Shown one piece after another: positions 8,577 to 17,700 of a DNA stretch of 64,000 nt (its first letter is position 1; each line of letters begins with the position of its first letter). Source of the DNA: Microtetraspora glauca (GTDB taxonomy: Bacteria > Actinomycetota > Actinomycetes > Streptomycetales > Streptomycetaceae); contig JOFO01000030.1 of assembly GCA_000721275.1 (NCBI GenBank), positions 1 through 64,000 of the forward strand, written 5' to 3'. Under the pieces are notes generated by a model. The model made no database searches. It saw only the letters and a list, made by a program, of their open reading frames with translations, and was not told where the DNA came from. A program made the translations under genes and the position numbers.

Positions 8577-9295
8577 GGAGTGCCACCACAGACACCGAGC
8601 CGCCGGTCATCGAGTTCCGAGGCATCGGTCTCACCTATCCCGGTCCTCCTCCGGTGACCGCCCTCAGGCCCTGTGACCTGACCGTCAGACGCGGTGACTT
8701 CCTCGCCGTGGTGGGCCCCTCCGGGTCAGGGAAGTCCACCTTCCTCAACATCGCCGGCCTGCTGGACACGCCTACCTCTGGGACCTACCTCCTCGACGGC
8801 ATCGACACCGGCAGACTCCGGGACGCCGATCGCACCGCGCTGCGGGGACTGCGCATCGGATTCGTCTTCCAGTCCTTTCACCTCATGCCACAGCGCAGCG
8901 CCCTGGAGAACGTCGCCCTCGCCCTGGTCTATGACGGCACTCCTCGCCGGGAGCGCGCGGACCGGGCACGCCGGGCGCTGAAGCAAGTGGGTCTGGGCCA
9001 CCGCGTCGACTCGCTGCCCACGAGGCTCTCAGGAGGCGAGCGGCAGCGTGTGGCCATCGCGCGGGCACTGGTGACGCGTCCCTCCTTGCTGCTGTGCGAC
9101 GAACCGACAGGAAACCTCGACACCGCCAACGCGGATTCGGTACTAGCTCTTCTGGAAGATCTCCACAGAGACGGGATGACGGTACTTGTGATCACCCATG
9201 ACCCCCTGGTCGCTGCCCGCGCCCAGAGCATGGTGACCATCCGGGACGGCGTGCTGAGCCTTTCCGGGACAGCGACGCACCAGGTCCGCGGATGA
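8573..9295 (+). CDS. ABC transporter ATP-binding protein, MacB/LolD family
   Basis: 240 aa, GTG start inside the adaptor's stop codon. Walker A GPSGSGKST is at about residues 48-56, then Q-loop FVFQSFHLMP, signature LSGGERQRVAIARAL, Walker B LLLCDEPTGNLD and the switch His in VITHD. The 'FQSFHLMP' and 'EPTGNLD' forms are diagnostic of the MacB/LolD/SalX group. It should power the adjacent permease. It is a second, unlinked MacB-like ATPase compared with that at 1265-2038, and lacks the repetitive tail. Confidence 0.92.
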   Translation: MRSATTDTEPPVIEFRGIGLTYPGPPPVTALRPCDLTVRRGDFLAVVGPSGSGKSTFLNIAGLLDTPTSGTYLLDGIDTGRLRDADRTALRGLRIGFVFQSFHLMPQRSALENVALALVYDGTPRRERADRARRALKQVGLGHRVDSLPTRLSGGERQRVAIARALVTRPSLLLCDEPTGNLDTANADSVLALLEDLHRDGMTVLVITHDPLVAARAQSMVTIRDGVLSLSGTATHQVRG

Positions 9296-10533
9296 AGCGG
9301 GCACGACGAGCCGACCGCATCCGGCCTTCTGTGTTCGGCTGGCGCGACGTGCTCAGCGAGTCTCTGGCGGGAATGCTCCAGCGGCCTGGGCGCTCTGTGC
9401 TGACCGCTCTCGGCACGGTCCTCGGGGTGGGAACATTCGTCGCGATCCTGGGGCTGACGGCCACCACCTCATCGCAGATCGATACACGGTTCAACGCCCT
9501 GAGCGCGACCGAAGTGACGGTCGAGGACATCGCCCACGAGCAGAACGAGTTCGCCGGGCTCGCCTTCCCGGGAGACGCCGACACGCGAGCCGAGCGCCTG
9601 AACGGAGTCGAGCACGCGGGAGTGTACTGGCCGGTGCGGTTGGCACCGGACCAAGCCGTCCGCTCCTCCGCCGTCGCCGGAGGAGCCGGCACCGCGGGCA
9701 CAATCGGCGTCGTAGCCGCCTCACCGGGGATGTTCGCCGCGGCCGGCACCCGGCTGTCCGAGGGGAGGGTCTACGACAACTACGCGTCGGATCACGCCGC
9801 ACCCGTCGCCGTCATCGGCGCGGGCGTCGCCGAACGACTCGGCATCACCACCTTGGAGACCCGGCCGGCCGTCTTCGTCGGCAGCCAGCCCTTCACCGTC
9901 ATCGGTGTCGTCTCCGACACAGACCGGAAGGCGGACCTTCTGCTCTCCGTCGTCATACCTCGCACGACGGCGGAGAGAATGTGGGGCACCCCTGAGGGGG
10001 GCGGTGCGAAGATGCTGATCTCGACGGAACTCGGCGCCGCTTCGCAGGTTGCCGGAGAAGCAGCGACAGCGCTGCGCCCCGACCATCCCGAGTACTTCAA
10101 AGTCGTACCGCCGCCGAACCCAAAGGTGCTGCGGGGCAAGGTCGGCAACGATCTGAGCCAGCTGTTCCTCCTCCTCGCGACCATCTGTCTCGTCATCGGC
10201 GCCGTGGGCATCGCCAACACCACCCTGGTCGCCGTCTTGGAACGCACCGGTGAGATCGGGCTGCGCCGTGCCCTGGGCGCACGCGGACGCCACATCACCG
10301 TGCAGTTCCTCGCCGAGTCCGGTGCGCTCGGCACCCTGGGGGGTCTCGTCGGAACATCCCTGGGCGTCCTGACCGTGGTGACGGTCGCCGCGGTCCGTGA
10401 CTGGACGCCTGTGATCCATCCGACGACGGCAGCCGCCGCCCCGGTCATCGGGCTGGTGACAGGCGTCGCCGCCGGGCTTTACCCCGCATGGCGCGCAGCA
10501 CGGATCCAACCGGCCGAGGCCCTGCGCCGCTGA
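9292..10533 (+). CDS. MacB/FtsX-family ABC transporter permease
   Basis: 413 aa, overlapping the ATPase stop by 4 nt (ATGA). The N-terminal cytoplasmic stretch (FGWRDVLSESLAGMLQRPGR) is followed by TM1 (about 41-65), a large MacB_PCD extracytoplasmic domain, then TM2 (about 285-310, LFLLLATICLVIGAVGIANT), TM3 (about 340-370) and TM4 (about 380-402). The hallmark 'RTGEIGLRRALGARGRHI' loop between TM2 and TM3 is present. The C-terminus ends PAWRAARIQPAEALRR, the family's usual ending. Together with the upstream lipoprotein, adaptor and ATPase it completes a MacAB-like exporter in element 1. Confidence 0.92.
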   Translation: MKRARRADRIRPSVFGWRDVLSESLAGMLQRPGRSVLTALGTVLGVGTFVAILGLTATTSSQIDTRFNALSATEVTVEDIAHEQNEFAGLAFPGDADTRAERLNGVEHAGVYWPVRLAPDQAVRSSAVAGGAGTAGTIGVVAASPGMFAAAGTRLSEGRVYDNYASDHAAPVAVIGAGVAERLGITTLETRPAVFVGSQPFTVIGVVSDTDRKADLLLSVVIPRTTAERMWGTPEGGGAKMLISTELGAASQVAGEAATALRPDHPEYFKVVPPPNPKVLRGKVGNDLSQLFLLLATICLVIGAVGIANTTLVAVLERTGEIGLRRALGARGRHITVQFLAESGALGTLGGLVGTSLGVLTVVTVAAVRDWTPVIHPTTAAAAPVIGLVTGVAAGLYPAWRAARIQPAEALRR

Positions 10534-10911
10534 GGCCGTGCCGGAGGGCGTGGCCCTTCCAAGCCGTCCCGTCGGACAACGTGAACCCGTTTCAAAGCCA
10601 AGTCGTTCAGCCGGCGGGCCACCGATAAGGTCCGCAGTGCCCAACCCGGCTGAAATTCGTCTGCTGGTCAGGCGGCAAATCGTGCCGCACTCTCACCGAG
10701 CTACTGCACCTCCCGGTCTCCGCCGTACCGGCGAAGGCGCACGTCCTGGAGTACGGGCTCGACTTTGACCGAGCGGATGTCTCGTCAGCGTCGAGGAGGT
10801 GAGGCCAGACAGCCGTGACGCCGCACCGTCCCACTGACGCCAGCGAGGCAGGCGGGCGCCTACAGAGGAACGCCGGGCCGGGCCCGAACCCGGTTCGGCC
10901 CTCCACCCACC

Positions 10912-10921
10912 CGCTCACGCA
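10912..10921. repeat. Candidate integrase arm-type repeat (element 1, right end)
   Basis: A single CGCTCACGCA about 90 bp left of att core B, in the same orientation as the copies at 4781, 11172, 11183, 21710 and 21721. Confidence 0.5.
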
Positions 10922-10938
10922 TTCGCCCCCGAACAACG

Positions 10939-10974
10939 GAGCGCCCCGACCAGCCGAAGCCGGTCGGGGCGCTC
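10939..10974. terminator. Duplicated tRNA-Lys downstream hairpin
   Basis: Inverted repeat GAGCGCCCCGACC / GGTCGGGGCGCTC with a 10-nt loop, identical in stem to the hairpin at 21748-21783 that follows the intact tRNA-Lys on the minus strand. It came with the duplicated att flank. Confidence 0.75.
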
Positions 10975-11011
10975 CCCAGCAGGTCGGAGGGCTACCCCTC
11001 CCCCGCCGTCG

Positions 11012-11057
11012 GTAGGCCGTGTGGGACTCGAACCCACAACCAATGGATTAAAAGTCC
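11012..11057 (-). other. att site B: exact 46-bp duplicate of the tRNA-Lys 3' part
   Basis: Identical over 46 bp to 21821-21866, covering the anticodon loop through the acceptor 3' end of tRNA-Lys(TTT). It then diverges sharply (TGGCCGGG instead of ACTGCTCTGCC), so this is not a functional tRNA. Integration into the 3' part of a tRNA gene by a tyrosine recombinase leaves exactly such a direct repeat. This copy separates element 1 from element 2. Confidence 0.93.
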
Positions 11058-11171
11058 TGGCCGGGTCCGACCGGGTGATGCCGGGCGGTACTGCTCTGTC
11101 CGGGGATGCCTGGTTGGACAGGGTGAACGGTGCCGCGCGATCCGTCCGGAACCGGGCCATGCCGGAACGTC

Positions 11172-11192
11172 CGCTCACGCATCGCTCACGCA
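11172..11192. repeat. Candidate integrase arm-type repeats (element 2, left end)
   Basis: Two direct copies of CGCTCACGCA at 11172-11181 and 11183-11192, about 115 bp right of att core B. The arrangement mirrors the two copies at 21710 and 21721 at the other end of element 2. Confidence 0.55.
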
Positions 11193-11303
11193 TGCCCAGC
11201 ACTAGGGCTAGCGAGCGGTCAGTACGCCTACCAGGCGACCTCTACCAAGCCTTGGCCTTCCTATTCCGCACAGGAAAGTCGCACCTCCGTCCCGAAGGAG
11301 GTG

Positions 11304-11612
11304 TCAGCGAGTTCGACGACTGTGGCGCTCCTGGACAGTGGCCCACCCGACGAGGAGCAGCGCCCCGACGATGAGGACCGGCCCCAGCAGGATGCGCAGC
11401 ATCAGAAGTTCATCGCCTGAGAACCCCAGGAGACCAAGCACCGCAGGAGTGAGCGCACTGCCGTATATGGCAAGGGCTGCGATCCCTCGCGCCTTGGTGA
11501 CCTTTCGCGGGGCAGGGCGAGCCAACCACGCGGGAGACCACCCCCTCAGCGAGGCAACGGACAGCGGTACGAGAGTAAGCGTCGCCACCACAATCCAAAC
11601 GACGTAGAACAT
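11304..11612 (-). CDS. Small integral membrane protein, candidate immunity protein
   Basis: 102 aa, ATG preceded by GAGGAG with 5-nt spacing. Three hydrophobic segments are visible: residues 3-22 (VVWIVVATLTLVPLSVA), about 45-64 (AALAIYGSALTPAVLGLLG) and about 70-92 (LMLRILLGPVLIVGALLLVG). A basic loop lies after TM1 and the tail ends RHSRRTR. No family is recognised. It lies 102 bp downstream of the RHS gene on the same strand, the usual place for a polymorphic-toxin immunity gene. A membrane protein would suit a membrane-acting toxin tip. A strong hairpin at 11649-11686 separates them, so it may need its own promoter. The role is inference. Confidence 0.6.
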   Translation of the reverse strand: MFYVVWIVVATLTLVPLSVASLRGWSPAWLARPAPRKVTKARGIAALAIYGSALTPAVLGLLGFSGDELLMLRILLGPVLIVGALLLVGWATVQERHSRRTR

Positions 11613-11648
11613 TCATGCTCCTCTGCTGATGGGCCTCGTTGTGGAGAG

Positions 11649-11686
11649 GCAACCGCCCACCGGATCCGTGTCCGGCGGGCGGTTGC
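11649..11686. terminator. Strong hairpin downstream of the RHS gene
   Basis: A 16-bp stem with one mismatch (GCAACCGCCCACCGGA / TCCGGCGGGCGGTTGC) and a 6-nt loop, 29-66 bp after the RHS stop codon. There is no T-tract on either side, as is common for streptomycete terminators. Confidence 0.7.
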
Positions 11687-11714
11687 ACCGCTAATTCAGA
11701 CTTGCGTCCTCAGG

Positions 11715-14700
11715 TCAGCAGCGGCGGGTGTAGTAGTACGGACCGCCGTACCCGATGCCGAACCCGTAGTAGGAGCCACCGATTCCCATGGAAAGGCACT
11801 GCTTCTTGCTGTTGGCCTTTGCGGCGGCCTTCTGCGCGAAGCCGGACCAAGCTCCACCGACGAGCGCGACACCGGCACCCACCGGCCCGCCGAACAGGCC
11901 CACTGCGGACCAGAACGGCCCCCAGTACCAGTGTCCGCTTCGGCCGATCTTCGCGGTGTAGGAACGGTTGAACCGCATTTCAACCTTGAAGTTGTAGACC
12001 GTGCTCCGCAGCCAGGTCTTCGTGGTCCACGCCTTCCCGTACAGCGTTCCCCAGGAGTAGTAGCGCGTTCGGCTCTTGCTCCAGCGGCCATCGAGATCGA
12101 ATCGGTTGACCGGGTCGGCCTGCGCGTATTCGTAGGCGTTGTTGTTGCCACCGTAGACCGGATCAGCGGAGAGAAAACGTCCGGTTTCCGGGTTGTAGAG
12201 GCGGACGCCCATGAGGACTGCACCGCTGACGGTCTCGGAGGAGCGGACCTTGCCGCCAAGCCAGCCGTACCGGACGGCGGGCTGGCCGGCGCGCGGGTTG
12301 CCGTACTCGTCGCTGTCCAGAACCAGGGGCGCGTCAGCGGTGTCGAGCGGGAGCTGGAGCGCGACATCGCCGTGGATGTTGGTCAGCTGGAGAGTGGTGC
12401 CACCGCTCGCGCCCGTGGTAGCGGCGAGATCTCCCGCAGCGGAGCTGACGCGACGGGTGAGGCCGCCTTCACTGGCGTTGTCGACGACCCAGCGAGGGCT
12501 GTCGCCATCGCTGTCGTAGTGGTTGACCTTGGCTTCGACCTGGTTCCAGGCGCCGTCCGTGTTCTCCTCGGTGATCCAGGAACGGAAGCGGAGGTTGGCG
12601 TCGAGCTCCCAGGTCTGACGCTTGCCGGCTGCGGTCTGCTGATGGACCAGGTCGTTGGCGTAGTAGCCGATCTGGGTGCCGGGCAGGGTGCTGGTGCGGC
12701 CGAAGGCGTCGTACCCGTAGCCGGCGTCGGTGAGGCGGTCGGCGCTGTCGTACGTGTGAGTGGTGGTGGTTCCTCCGGTGGTCGGGCAGGCGGCGCCGGA
12801 GACGCCTTCCGCGGTGGTCTTGCCCATCCGGTTGGTGCGCTGGTCGAAGGTGTAGGTACGGCGGGTGCAGATGTCACCGACGGTGTCGCTGACCGCAGTC
12901 AGTCGGCCGGTGGCGTCGTAACCGTAGCTCTGCGTGGACCAGCCGAAGTGGTCGACCACCTGGCCGTGGGCGGATTCCGCGACGGAGTCGGAGTAGACGA
13001 CCTGGCCGTCGCTGTCCCGGGTGTAGATCCGGGAGGTGACGGCGCCTGTGGTGTCCTCGGTCACCGTGAGGGTGTACCCCCCGGGAAGCTTTTCGCTCTT
13101 GGTGTTCCCGTCGGCGTTGTAGGTCACTTCGAAGGCACCGGCGACCGAGTCGGTGGCCCGGGTGGGGAAGCCGCGCGGATCGACGGCCGTGTCGTAGGTG
13201 TAGGTGATGGTCGAGGGCACGGAGTCGGACACCTTGACCGGGCGGTCGAGAGCGTCGAACTCGGTCCGGGTGGTTCCGGCGTCGGCATCGGTGTACGCCA
13301 CCTGACGACCGAGCTTGTCGTACTCCTTGGTGATGGTGCCGGCGGTCGGAGAGGTGACCTTCACAGGCCGTCCGGTGGCCGGATCGTATGCGGTCGTGCT
13401 GTCGGGGACGGCGCGCCCGATACCGCCGGTCACGGCGTTCTTGACCGGACGGCCGGCGGCGTCGCGGGTGATGGTGGTGGTGCGGGTGATGCCGTTCGCG
13501 ATCTCGGTGGTCTTGGCTGGGTTACCCCAGCCGTCGTACTCGGTCGTGGTGGTGGGCAGCTGAGCGGGGTTGGTGCCACCGCCGGTTACGGCGCCGGCCG
13601 GACCGGTGGAGCAGACCATGTCCGCCCATTCGGGGCGGCCCTGGCACGTGCCCGTGCCGGAAGCGGCCCAGTACGTGGTCACACGGGTTGCGGCATCGGT
13701 TCCAGTGGCGCCGGGAAGCAGCTGCTTGGTGACGCGGCCCTGGTTGTCGTACTCGACGGTCTCCGTGATCGCGAGACCACCGGGGTCCTTGATCGTCTTG
13801 ATCGGGAGGCCCTTGGCCCAGTCATAGGTCGTCTGCGTGACTCGAGCATCGGCCATCGCAGTGGAACCGAGCACCTGGGCACCGGTGGTGACCTTGGTGA
13901 TCTGGTTCTCGACCGTGGCGTCGGCGGGGCGTCCGGCGTCGTACTCGTTGACGGTCCACGAGCGGGCCGGAGCAGCCTCGCCGGTCGTGGCCAGTGCGAC
14001 ACGGCGCAGAGGATCCAGTCGCTCCGTCTGGCGTACGCCCTTGGCGTCGTAGAGGGAGCTCGTCGACAGCAGGTCGGCGCGGTCCTGCGCGGGCAGGCCG
14101 ATGATGCCGAGGTCGGTCAGCACGGCTTGGTCGGCCGCGGTACCTCCCAGGCTCAGGGCACGGTTGCCCGCGGTGAGCTCGCGCACAGTGTTGCCGAAGC
14201 GGTCGTACTCCGTGGTGGCGATGTTGCCTGCGGCGTCGGCCGTGTTCACCTGACGGCCCGAGGCGTTGGTGTAGGTGACCGAAGCACGACGGTAATCACC
14301 GGCGGCGAGCAGGGTGCCGTCGTGCGACGACGGCACAGCGTCAGCGGGGAAGACCGCGGTCGCATCCGTGGGGGCATCGTTCTGTCCCCAGGCGGCCACA
14401 TCCGTAGCACCCATCCTGTGCGGGGCGTTGGTACCGGTCAGGGGAACGTTGTAGACGATGCTCGTCGACGCGGTGCCGGACTCGGTGGCCTTGGTGCCCT
14501 GCTGGAGGGAGGCGCGGTTGGTCTTCAGGAGCATGCCATCACCGGCGGTGGCCGCATTGCCGGCCTTGCCGTAGGCGAAGGACCACGGGATTTCACCGGG
14601 GGGAGTGAGCCCTGCGATCCGGCCGGCGGCGTCGTATGCGTAAGAGGTCACCAGCGCGGGGGTGATCTGCGGGTTCCATGCCTGGCTCAGGCGTCCGGAA

Positions 14701-17700
14701 CCGTCGTAAAGGTACTTCTGCACCGACTTGGCGGTGGAGGAAGCGGCTCCCGGCTCCGTGGACCAGGCACGGATCTCCTTCACCTGACCGGACACGTCTC
14801 CGAGCATGGTGCCCGTCGAGGTCGTGGTCGAGGCATAGACGAACTCCAGCGCGCGGCAGCCCTTGGTCGACGGCGCCGCCGCGCACGTGGCCGCGGAAAC
14901 CGCTGAGGTCGGGGCGATGACCAGCTTCGGGCGGGCGAGCTTCTTCCCGTCAACCGACACAGCCTCGGAGACCACGGTGGTCGTGGACTGCGCCAGGCCC
15001 TCCATGGAGCTGGAGGCGACCTGCCAGGTGGTGGCGGCCGGGTCCGCCTTGGCGAAGACGGTGATGGTGCCCTCAGAGCTCTTCAGCGTGAACGGCTCCG
15101 TGAACGAACCGGTCAGGGTCAGGTCCTCCGAGCCCGGTTCGGCCTTCCAGCCGCCGGTGGTGGTGGCGGTGAAGCCGAGCTCCTCGCCGTCGGCATCGAC
15201 CAATGCCACCGAGGTCTCGGAGGTCTTCTTCAGATACGTCCAGTCCCCACCCGTGATCTCCGCGACCGTGCCGGAGGTCCACTGAGGCCCGAAGATTGCT
15301 GCCTGGCCGTCCTGCTTCGCGCCCGCGTCGGGACGCCGCGAGGACGCTGTGCGGGAAACAGCGAGCCCGAATGCCGAGGTGTCGGTGGCCGGAAGGGTGT
15401 AGTCCCCCGTGAGCAGGTTGACCGATCCGGGGCCGGCCTCTTCGTAGGGGGCTGTGCCTGCGTTGCGGTCGATGGTGATCTCGTTCGCCGGCGAGTAGAC
15501 GGTGGCAGTGCCGTCGGTGAAGGCGGCGCGGACCTCGATCGGGCCGTCTTCCGGCAGGCTGTCGGTGATGTTCCAGGTCAGCCCGGCAGGCTTACCACCA
15601 GTGACCGCGATCGGCCATGCGACGACCGTCTCCGCACCCTTACGGACGTCGGCGACCGGAACGTTCTTCCACGTGTCCTTCTCGCCACGACGGTACTGGT
15701 ACGTCACACCGGTGTACGAGGTCTGGCCCTCGGCCGACAGCGCCACACGCCGCGCCGGACGCTCACCCTGCCCAGGCGTCAGCAGAGCCGCACCGGAACC
15801 GGCGTAGAAGACGTAACTCGTCTCCGCGGAGAGGTTGCCCGCCGGGTCCACCGTGCGGACGGCCACCGTGTGCTTGCCGGCCCCGAAGCCGGTCAGGGTC
15901 TTGGTGACGGTCGCGCCGGTGGTGGCAGCGGTCACCCAGGCGCCTGCGTCCAGCTTGTACTGCACCTCGGCCACATCGCTGGCCGGGGGCTTGAAGGAGA
16001 ACGAGCCGGAGAACTTGCCGCTGGCGTCCGGGGTGCCGGACCAGGTGCTGGCCGGGAAGTCACCGGAGGAGATGGTGCTGGTGGCGGGCTTGGCGGTGTC
16101 GACAGTGAAGGTCACCGACGGCGTCCAGCCCGACCACGAGTAGCCGTCGTAGATCCGGCCCTTGAACCAGTACGTGCGGCCGTTGACAAGCTTACCCGCG
16201 GGAGCCTGGTGCGAGACCGTCTTGTTCAGGACCGGGTCCTCGGTACCGGTGTCGTACACCTCCAGGTTCGTCGTGCCTTCCCACAGCTCCCACTTCTGGC
16301 GCAGGAAGTGCGTCTCGGCGTCGCTGGCGGTGTAGGTCATGTTCGGCGTGGTCGTGGTGACCCAGTTCTTGCCGCCGTTCGCCCGGCCCGGCGTGACGGA
16401 CATCGGGTTGCCGGCGACCGGGATCGTGTTGTACGTGACCGACACGTACGGGGTGTTCGTCGCGGCGTTGCCGGAGTTGAACCGCTTCCACGAGTACGGG
16501 TCGGACTCGTTGGTGGCCTTGATGCCCATCGCGTTGCTGCTGTTGCCGTTGGCGGCCCAGGCGACAGCAAGGTTCTTGATGTCCTGCGACACCCACCCGT
16601 CCGCGCACGACGACGAGAAACCCTTCGTCGCGGTCGAGGTGGCCCACTTGTTCGTGAAGCCGGGCTGACTGGTCCATCGGGTGGCGGTCGAGGCGTGCGG
16701 GGTGTCCCACACCTCCCAGCTCATCGGCGTGCACGACCAGGAGTGGTAGTTCCACAGGTTCAGCTTCGCGCCGAGGATCTGCTTGCCCCGGATCTGCGTC
16801 ATGGGGAAGTGCAGGAACGACCGTGCGACCTGACCGGAGCCGTTGTTGCCGAGCTTCAGCTCCGTCGACGTCGACATGTCCGTCGTGTAGCCCTGCTGCA
16901 CGAACGTGTCGAAACTCGCCCCAAGGTTCACCGAGGGGTCCACCGTCACCGGGAACTTCGTGGCCGGATCCGCCAGGAACCCCGCATCAGGCTTCAGCGT
17001 GAGGTCGATCGCGTCGCCGTTCTGCGTCACCTTCAGCCCGACGTCCGCGCGCCGGGTGTGCTCACCGGACTTCTCGTCGACCGTCGCGTCCCACATCACC
17101 GGTGCCGGCAGCAGGCCGACCTGCTTGCCGGTCTCGGCGTCCAGGAACGTCACCGACCGGTCCGCGTTCGCCCGCGCCTCGATGCCCTTGGCGTTCAGCG
17201 TGAGCGTGACCGAACCGTTCGCCTCGACCGCGCTGCGGTCCTTCAGCTCCAGGAACTGCTCGAAACCCGTACGGGTCGACTCGATGATCAGATCCGTTGC
17301 CGTCAGCACGTCCGCGTACCGGGCCGTCGTCCCCGACAGGGCCGGCTCCGGCAGCACACCACGCCACGACAGGTCCAGCGACCGGCCCTCCCCGGCGTCC
17401 AGGGACACCAGCGGGACCGGGGCGGTCTTCGGCTCACCGGCGTCGCCCGACGCCATCACGCGAGCGGCCAGCTTGGCAGGCGTCCTCCCGCCCAGCTTCA
17501 GCCCCAGCGGATGGTCCTTCGCGGCGACCGAACCGTCCACCGACTTTGCCAGGGCGACGTCGATGTCACGCCACGCGCCCGTGGTCTTGTCCCGGAACCG
17601 CACCGGCCCCGAAGCCGAGTCCGTAGTGGCCGTTCCATCCGGATTCGCCCACGTCGTGGTCGACTCCGTGCGCTCGGACAGGGCCTCGACCCGCTTCCCC

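Larger units (their letters stand above)
10534..11303. other. Intergenic junction between elements 1 and 2
   Basis: No supported gene in 770 bp. The left half holds a stop-free stretch ending near 10801 (reading ...LPVSAVPAKAHVLEYGLDF...) with no start or ribosome site, perhaps a gene relic. From 10907 to 11192 lie, in order, an arm-type repeat, a 13-bp-stem hairpin (10939-10974), the 46-bp tRNA-Lys duplicate and two more arm-type repeats. The rest up to 11303 has no recognisable feature. Confidence 0.6.

Noticed and set aside
10538..10768. Possible 76-residue protein, and an alternative frame reading LPVSAVPAKAHVLEYGLDF
   Set aside because: No ribosome site and no recognisable family. The second frame has no start codon in the region and may be a gene relic, so neither is called.
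11012..11057. Second tRNA-Lys gene
   Set aside because: Only the 3' part is present; the 5' half, including the D-arm and acceptor 5' strand, is replaced by unrelated sequence.
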